Assembly: GCA_020217065.1 (NCBI GenBank)
Contig: JAIWOB010000089.1
Coordinates: forward strand, 1-10,000
Source: Chloroflexota bacterium
Lineage (GTDB): Bacteria > Chloroflexota > Anaerolineae > Anaerolineales > Villigracilaceae
Direction of reading: 5' to 3'
DNA: 10,000 nt
The position numbers were made by a program, and so were the translations under genes. Positions 6,082-10,000 of the stretch are shown one piece after another (the stretch's first letter is position 1; each line of letters opens with the position of its first letter). The notes under the pieces are model-generated. The model saw nothing but the letters and a program-made list of their open reading frames with translations, was not told the DNA's origin and made no database searches.

Positions 6082-7748
6082 TGACTGAGAGCAGCGTCTT
6101 ACAAGAAGATATTTTCAATCCTCACGAAGAGACCCGCCTCTTATACAAGAAGTGGCGCGAGAAATTTGTCATGCCGCTGCTGGTGGGAACTTTGGCGTTG
6201 GGCATTCTGGTTCTCATTCCCACCGTCAACAGCGCCGAACACTGGCTGCTCCGCGCGCTCTTCATCGCCACCTATGTCATGGCGGGGGTCGTCACCGTCG
6301 TGAAATTTTCCTATACCGTCCGCATCGGCGTCTTCCTCTTCGGCGTCTATGCGCTGGGGTTGGCGGAGCTGCTTCGATACGGAATCCTTGGAGACGGAAC
6401 TTTCTTTTTCCTGGGGCTGGTCGTTTTTTCCACATTATTGTTTTCCCCCCGCGCTGGGGTCATCTCCATTGCGCTTACCATGTTCACCCTGCTGGTAAGC
6501 GGCTGGTTGATGCTGAGCGAAATCATCCAGCCGTTTATCCCTCAAACTTCGAGCGCCGAACTTTCAGACTGGCTCAGCGGCAGCGCCATGATTCTCATGT
6601 TCGGAGCGGTCATCATCCTGGGTTTTCAGCGTCTCGAAATCGCCTTTCTGGAGGCGCAGCGGCGCGTGGATGAGACTTTGACGAACATCCGCGAAGAACG
6701 CAACAATCTCGAAAAACACGTCGCGGAACGAACGCAGCAATTACGCAGGGTCAATGAAATCGGGAGCGTCATTGCAGCCATTTTGGACCCTGAGGAACTG
6801 TTGACGCGCGCCGCCCAATTAATCAGCGATGAATTTGAGTGTTACCATACCGCAATCTTCCTAACCGACGCCAGCGGACAATGGGCGGAGCTAAAAGCGG
6901 CAGCCGGAGAAGCAGGCAAAGTATTGCTTGAAAACAAACACCACGCCAATCTCAACGGCAACAACCCTGTTGCAACCGCCATCCGCTCCAGACAAGCGTG
7001 CGTAATTGCGGATACCGCCGCTGAAGCGATTCATGCGGAAAACCCCGCCCAGCCCTTTACGCGCTTTTCGTGGCACGGAATCTCCATCGCCCCTCAATTC
7101 GAGCGCGCCGATAACCCCCTGCTGCCCGACACCCGTTCCCAAATTACCCTGCCGCTGATTGTGGGCGAACGCGTGATTGGCGCGCTGGAAATGCATTCCA
7201 AAACAGAAAACGCCTTCCTACCGCAAAACGCGGACGCTTATCAAAACATGGCAAATCAGGTGGCGATTGCGCTTGAAAATTCGCGCCTGTTCCGCGAAGC
7301 CCAGCAAAGCATCCGCGAAATGGACGCCACCCAGTGGCAATATCTCAAAGAAGCGTGGCTTTCGCTGGCGAGAGAGCAGAATTTCGATTACGCCCTCGGC
7401 GCGGAAGACGCTTTAAAAGGACAGCGCGCGCTTGAAATCCCGCTGACGCTGCGCGACCAAGTCATCGGGCGCATCAACCTGGCAGCCGCCGAAGGCTGGG
7501 GTCCTGAACAAAAAAGCCTGATAGAAGCCGTGGCTTCGCAAGCCGCGCTGGCGTTGGAAAACGCCCGCCTAGTGCAAGAAAGCCAATCGGTAGCGATGCG
7601 CGAACGCCTGGCGAGCGAAATTACCGCCAAAATTTGGGCGTCGCGCACGATGGACAGCATTTTGCAAACGACCGTAAGGGAACTGGGACGGGCGCTCGAA
7701 GCCGCCGAAGTGAACATTTCCATCGGCGCGGGAGGAGAAAATGAATAA
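6081..7748 (+). CDS. Six-TM membrane sensor with coiled coil, GAF, half GAF and C-terminal stub
   Basis: A 555-residue protein. Six predicted membrane helices (about 29-48, 55-75, 80-97, 105-122, 125-149, 163-182) follow a short cytoplasmic N-terminus with KKWREKF. A coiled coil with EKHVAERTQQL spans about 186-225. A full GAF covers 226-404, with the DTRSQITLPL core at 350-359 and VAIALENSRL at its end. Next is a region (408-500) matching only the second half of a GAF: EIPLTLRDQVIGRI, a W-x-x-E-x-x-x-L helix, then QAALALENARL. The last 50 residues again look like the first helix and strand of a GAF. No catalytic domain is present. The ATG overlaps the previous stop by one base (TAATG), with AGGAA at 6068-6072, so the genes are translationally coupled. 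I do not recognise the six-TM domain as a named family. It is clearly related to that of the next gene. Confidence 0.9.
   Translation: MTESSVLQEDIFNPHEETRLLYKKWREKFVMPLLVGTLALGILVLIPTVNSAEHWLLRALFIATYVMAGVVTVVKFSYTVRIGVFLFGVYALGLAELLRYGILGDGTFFFLGLVVFSTLLFSPRAGVISIALTMFTLLVSGWLMLSEIIQPFIPQTSSAELSDWLSGSAMILMFGAVIILGFQRLEIAFLEAQRRVDETLTNIREERNNLEKHVAERTQQLRRVNEIGSVIAAILDPEELLTRAAQLISDEFECYHTAIFLTDASGQWAELKAAAGEAGKVLLENKHHANLNGNNPVATAIRSRQACVIADTAAEAIHAENPAQPFTRFSWHGISIAPQFERADNPLLPDTRSQITLPLIVGERVIGALEMHSKTENAFLPQNADAYQNMANQVAIALENSRLFREAQQSIREMDATQWQYLKEAWLSLAREQNFDYALGAEDALKGQRALEIPLTLRDQVIGRINLAAAEGWGPEQKSLIEAVASQAALALENARLVQESQSVAMRERLASEITAKIWASRTMDSILQTTVRELGRALEAAEVNISIGAGGENE
7731..7737 (+). 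promoter_or_regulatory. Strong ribosome binding site for the second six-TM sensor
   Basis: GGAGGAG at 7731-7737, inside the last codons of the preceding gene, ends 3 nt before the ATG at 7741; its GGAGG core lies 5 nt away. This is an almost ideal Shine-Dalgarno match. It fixes the start of the downstream gene despite the 8-nt overlap and suggests that this gene does not depend only on translational coupling. Confidence 0.85.
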
Positions 7749-9378
7749 TCTCCCGTCTCTGACAGCCTCCTCCTTCAACTACAAGAGTTGGCGCGAATCC
7801 TTCATCGTGGGCATCTTGCGCGTCAGCAGCGTGCTGGGAGCCGCCCTGCTGGCGGTTTCATTTCCAACGGCAACTTTCAGAGACCGCGCCATTTTCGTCG
7901 TCCTTTATCTTGCGCTGCTCGTCATAACGTTTGCGCCGGTGGAATACAAGATTCGCGCTCTTTTCCTCCTGTTGACTCCATACGCCATCGGCTTGAATTC
8001 CATTCTTGTCTGGGGACCCTGGCTGGACGGGAGCATATTCTTCATCGCGTTCATCGCCCTCGGCGCCCTGCTTTTCGACCAACGCGGCGATTTACTGGCG
8101 TTGGGATTAAGCGTCTTCACCCTGACCGTCATCGCCTTCCTTGAACAATTCGACCTGATTCAGCCGCCGAACATGCCCGCCGCCACGCCCCTTGACTGGA
8201 TTGCCTACACTGTAAATTTCGTCATCGTCAGCGCCGTCCTTGTATTTGCCGTTCGGCTTTTGAAACAAGGCTTCTCGCAGGTCATACAAGAGGCGCAAAA
8301 CGCCGTACAGGCGTTGACGCACGAACGCGCCCAATTGGAAAACCGCGTTCGTGAACGAACCGAAGAGATGGAAGCGCGGGCAGCCCAGTTGCGTTCCTCC
8401 GCCTCCATCTCAAATACGATTGCCGAACAGCGCGGCGTCGTCGAGGTCTTGGAGACGGCGACGCGGCTCATATCGGAGCAATTTGGCTATTACCACGTCG
8501 GCTTGTATTTGCTGGACGAACGCAAGCGCGTCGCCTTCCTGCAAGCGTCTTCTTCCGCCGAAGGCAAGCAGCGCATTGGTCAGGGACTTCGTATCGAGCC
8601 GGGCAGATTCAATCCTTTCTACCGCGTCATCGAAAGCAAACTTCCTCATTTCACCTCAGAGGACGACCCCGCCAATTTTTTCCGCGACAGCGACTTCCCT
8701 CTTACCCGCTCCCGCATGTTTCTCCCGTTGACCGTGCGCGGCAGCGTCATCGGAATCCTGGACCTGCACGCCAAACAACCGCGCGCCTTCAACAATCGAG
8801 ACGCGGAAACCTTCCAAACAGTCGCCAACCTGGTGGCGATTTCCATTGAAAACGCCCGCTTGATGGAAGAAACGCAAAATCTGGCGCGTCAGGCGGAAGC
8901 GCACACATCCGCCCAAACGCGCGAAAACTGGACGAAATTCACCACCCGTCAGAAGCCCGCCTACCAATACACTCCGGCGGGAGTGCGCCCCCTTTTCAAC
9001 CCCAATCCAAAAGACGATGGGGAAGGTTTGCGCGTGCCGCTCACCCTGCATGGGCAAACCATCGGCGTCATCACTATCAAGCGCAAGGGCGTCAACGCCG
9101 GCTGGAGCGAACGCGAACGCATCCTTGTGGAAAAAATCGCCGCTCAGGCGGCGCTGGCTCTCGAAAACAGCCGTCTGGTGGAAGAAACCCAAAAAAGAGC
9201 GCAGCGCGACCAGGTAGTGGCGAACATTTCAGCCCGCGTGCGCGAAACCCTGGATATCGAAGCCGTCCTGCGAACCGCCGCCACCGAATTACGAAAAGTC
9301 TTCGACCTTAAAGAGGCGGAAATCAGCGTCGGCAGTTTGGATACGGAGAAACCCAAGAAGCAGCGAGGCGTCCCGTGA
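7741..9378 (+). CDS. Second six-TM membrane sensor with coiled coil, GAF, half GAF and C-terminal stub
   Basis: A 545-residue paralogue of the preceding protein with the same order of parts. The N-terminus has YKSWRESF, followed by six TM helices (about 21-41, 49-66, 71-91, 97-113, 117-136, 154-173). A coiled coil (176-218) carries ENRVRERTEEM. A full GAF (about 220-375) has the core LTRSRMFLPL at 321-330 and LVAISIENARL at its end. A half GAF (about 390-482) has RVPLTLHGQTIGVITI and QAALALENSRL. The tail (about 485-531) resembles the beginning of a further GAF, then a basic PKKQRGVP end follows. Both proteins share WRE-x-F at the first helix, a DG-x-x-FF motif before helix 4 and IQP after helix 5, so they arose by duplication of one gene, now well diverged. 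No kinase or other output domain is present. The start is fixed by a GGAGGAG site. The next gene overlaps its last 4 nt. Confidence 0.9.
   Translation: MNNLPSLTASSFNYKSWRESFIVGILRVSSVLGAALLAVSFPTATFRDRAIFVVLYLALLVITFAPVEYKIRALFLLLTPYAIGLNSILVWGPWLDGSIFFIAFIALGALLFDQRGDLLALGLSVFTLTVIAFLEQFDLIQPPNMPAATPLDWIAYTVNFVIVSAVLVFAVRLLKQGFSQVIQEAQNAVQALTHERAQLENRVRERTEEMEARAAQLRSSASISNTIAEQRGVVEVLETATRLISEQFGYYHVGLYLLDERKRVAFLQASSSAEGKQRIGQGLRIEPGRFNPFYRVIESKLPHFTSEDDPANFFRDSDFPLTRSRMFLPLTVRGSVIGILDLHAKQPRAFNNRDAETFQTVANLVAISIENARLMEETQNLARQAEAHTSAQTRENWTKFTTRQKPAYQYTPAGVRPLFNPNPKDDGEGLRVPLTLHGQTIGVITIKRKGVNAGWSERERILVEKIAAQAALALENSRLVEETQKRAQRDQVVANISARVRETLDIEAVLRTAATELRKVFDLKEAEISVGSLDTEKPKKQRGVP
9365..9368 (+). 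promoter_or_regulatory. Ribosome binding site supporting a GTG start
   Basis: GAGG at 9365-9368 lies 6 nt before GTG 9375-9377, which overlaps the TGA stop (9376-9378) of the upstream gene as GTGA. This spacing and the 4-nt overlap, the commonest kind in bacterial operons, favour the GTG over the later in-frame ATG at 9435, which would remove half of the first membrane helix. Confidence 0.7.
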
Positions 9379-10000
9379 GCCAATTAAGAAGCCCCATCAC
9401 CTGGCGGTTGACCGTCCTCTTCCTTTTCCTATCCATGATTCCAATCAGCATGGTCTTTGTTTTCGTGCAATGGCAGCTGCGCGAAAACCTGATTGACACG
9501 CAATTAGACGTTGTGGCGGGTCACGCCCAAATCTACTTCTCAAACCTCGAAGACGCCCTGGAACGCCAGCAGGAAATCCAGGAAGTGACTGAAACGATGA
9601 CGCAGAGCGCCGCCGGCGAGGAATACGCCCTGATTGCCGGAAACGGGACCTACCTGGCTCATTCCCGCGCGGAAAAAGTGGGCAGAAGCGCGCTCGAAGA
9701 TTTCAGTTTCAGCGTTTTGCAAGCGATGCTGGCGCGGGAAACCACCGCCATCGTAGACGCGCAAAAAGGGTATCTCATCGGCGCATACCGCACTTCGTTG
9801 ACCTCGCCATTGGCGGTCACTGTCGGCAGCGTGACGGAGAAAACCGCCGCGTTGAACGCGCTCACCCGCAGCCTTTTGATTCAACTATTCAGCGCGGTTC
9901 TGCTCATCTCTCTCGCCGGCGGCGCGGCGGCGCTGTTTACGCTCAGACCGTTGATTAAACTCGCCAATTACGCCAACGACCTCAGTCAGGGAAATCTTGA
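9375..10000 (+). CDS. N-terminal part of a membrane sensor: TM, Cache-like domain, TM, start of HAMP (3' truncated)
   Basis: From the GTG the frame stays open to the window end: 208 complete codons. TM helix 1 is about residues 12-33. An extracytoplasmic region of about 130 residues follows (34-166). It contains EEYALIAGNGTYLAHS (82-97), the strand-turn-strand with G-x-Y-L-x-H typical of Cache-type ligand-binding domains, then KVGRS. TM helix 2 is about 167-189. It is followed by LRPLIKLANYANDLSQGNL, which fits the first helix of a HAMP domain. This arrangement is shared by sensor histidine kinases, chemoreceptors and GAF-bearing sensors, and the output lies beyond the window. It overlaps the preceding gene by 4 nt and is the sixth gene of the operon. 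It is the best candidate in view for carrying the kinase that the other sensors lack, but that cannot be seen. Confidence 0.88.
   Translation, partial: MSQLRSPITWRLTVLFLFLSMIPISMVFVFVQWQLRENLIDTQLDVVAGHAQIYFSNLEDALERQQEIQEVTETMTQSAAGEEYALIAGNGTYLAHSRAEKVGRSALEDFSFSVLQAMLARETTAIVDAQKGYLIGAYRTSLTSPLAVTVGSVTEKTAALNALTRSLLIQLFSAVLLISLAGGAAALFTLRPLIKLANYANDLSQGNL

Larger units (their letters stand above)
1364..10000 (+). other. Signalling operon: two receivers followed by four membrane sensors (continues beyond window)
   Basis: Six consecutive same-strand genes are linked by an 8-nt overlap, a 7-nt gap, a 1-nt overlap (TAATG), an 8-nt overlap and a 4-nt overlap (GTGA). No terminator or promoter-sized gap lies between them. 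The upstream border is a clear terminator at 1260-1293. Tight linkage implies one transcript and roughly coordinated synthesis, as expected for parts of one complex or pathway. Joint function is inferred from layout and domain content. Confidence 0.85.

Noticed and set aside
6152..6673. Plus-strand open frame of 173 codons in another frame of the first six-TM sensor
   Set aside because: It is rich in Arg, His and Pro and overlaps the hydrophobic helices of the well-supported gene. Typical frame-shifted shadow.
8656..9192. Minus-strand open frame of 178 codons inside the second six-TM sensor
   Set aside because: It is antisense to the GAF and half-GAF region, with no ribosome binding site or recognisable motif.

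Overview
The window looks like a chromosomal segment from a bacterium of the phylum Chloroflexota, most likely class Anaerolineae. This is an inference. It rests on several membrane sensors with multiple GAF domains whose core motif is TRSE-x-x-x-PL, on a short-chain prenyl synthase with an uninterrupted DDxxD motif, and on moderately GC-rich DNA with standard Shine-Dalgarno sites and a consensus sigma-70 type promoter. No database search was possible. All genes read on the + strand.

Left part (1-1293): the last 27 codons of an unidentified protein, possibly a HAD-type hydrolase, are followed by a complete polyprenyl diphosphate synthase, probably making C15-C20 products. Seven bases after its stop lies a fully consensus promoter (TTGACA, 18 bp spacer, TATAAT). 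It drives tRNA-Gly(CCC), which has a genome-encoded CCA end and is closed by a rho-independent terminator.

Right part (1364 to the window end): a compact signal-transduction operon of at least six genes, joined by overlaps or a 7-nt gap. It starts with two stand-alone CheY/DivK-type receiver proteins with intact phospho-acceptor sites. Next is a 1289-residue membrane sensor (TM, periplasmic domain, TM, HAMP, five GAF units). Then come two paralogous sensors (six TM helices, coiled coil, one full GAF, one half GAF). Last is the 5' end of a GTG-started gene (TM, Cache-like domain, TM, start of HAMP) that leaves the window.

The main point of interest is that none of the three complete sensors carries a recognisable output domain: no histidine kinase, GGDEF, EAL/HD-GYP, phosphatase or chemoreceptor hairpin. 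Each instead ends with a similar piece of about 45-50 residues that looks like the first helix and first strand of a GAF domain and then stops. The simplest model is a multi-subunit sensory complex. Several membrane proteins with different input domains would feed a shared kinase, perhaps encoded downstream, which would phosphorylate the two free receivers.

The only long gap without a protein gene is 1129-1363. It holds the tRNA, its promoter and terminator, and the leader of the signalling operon.
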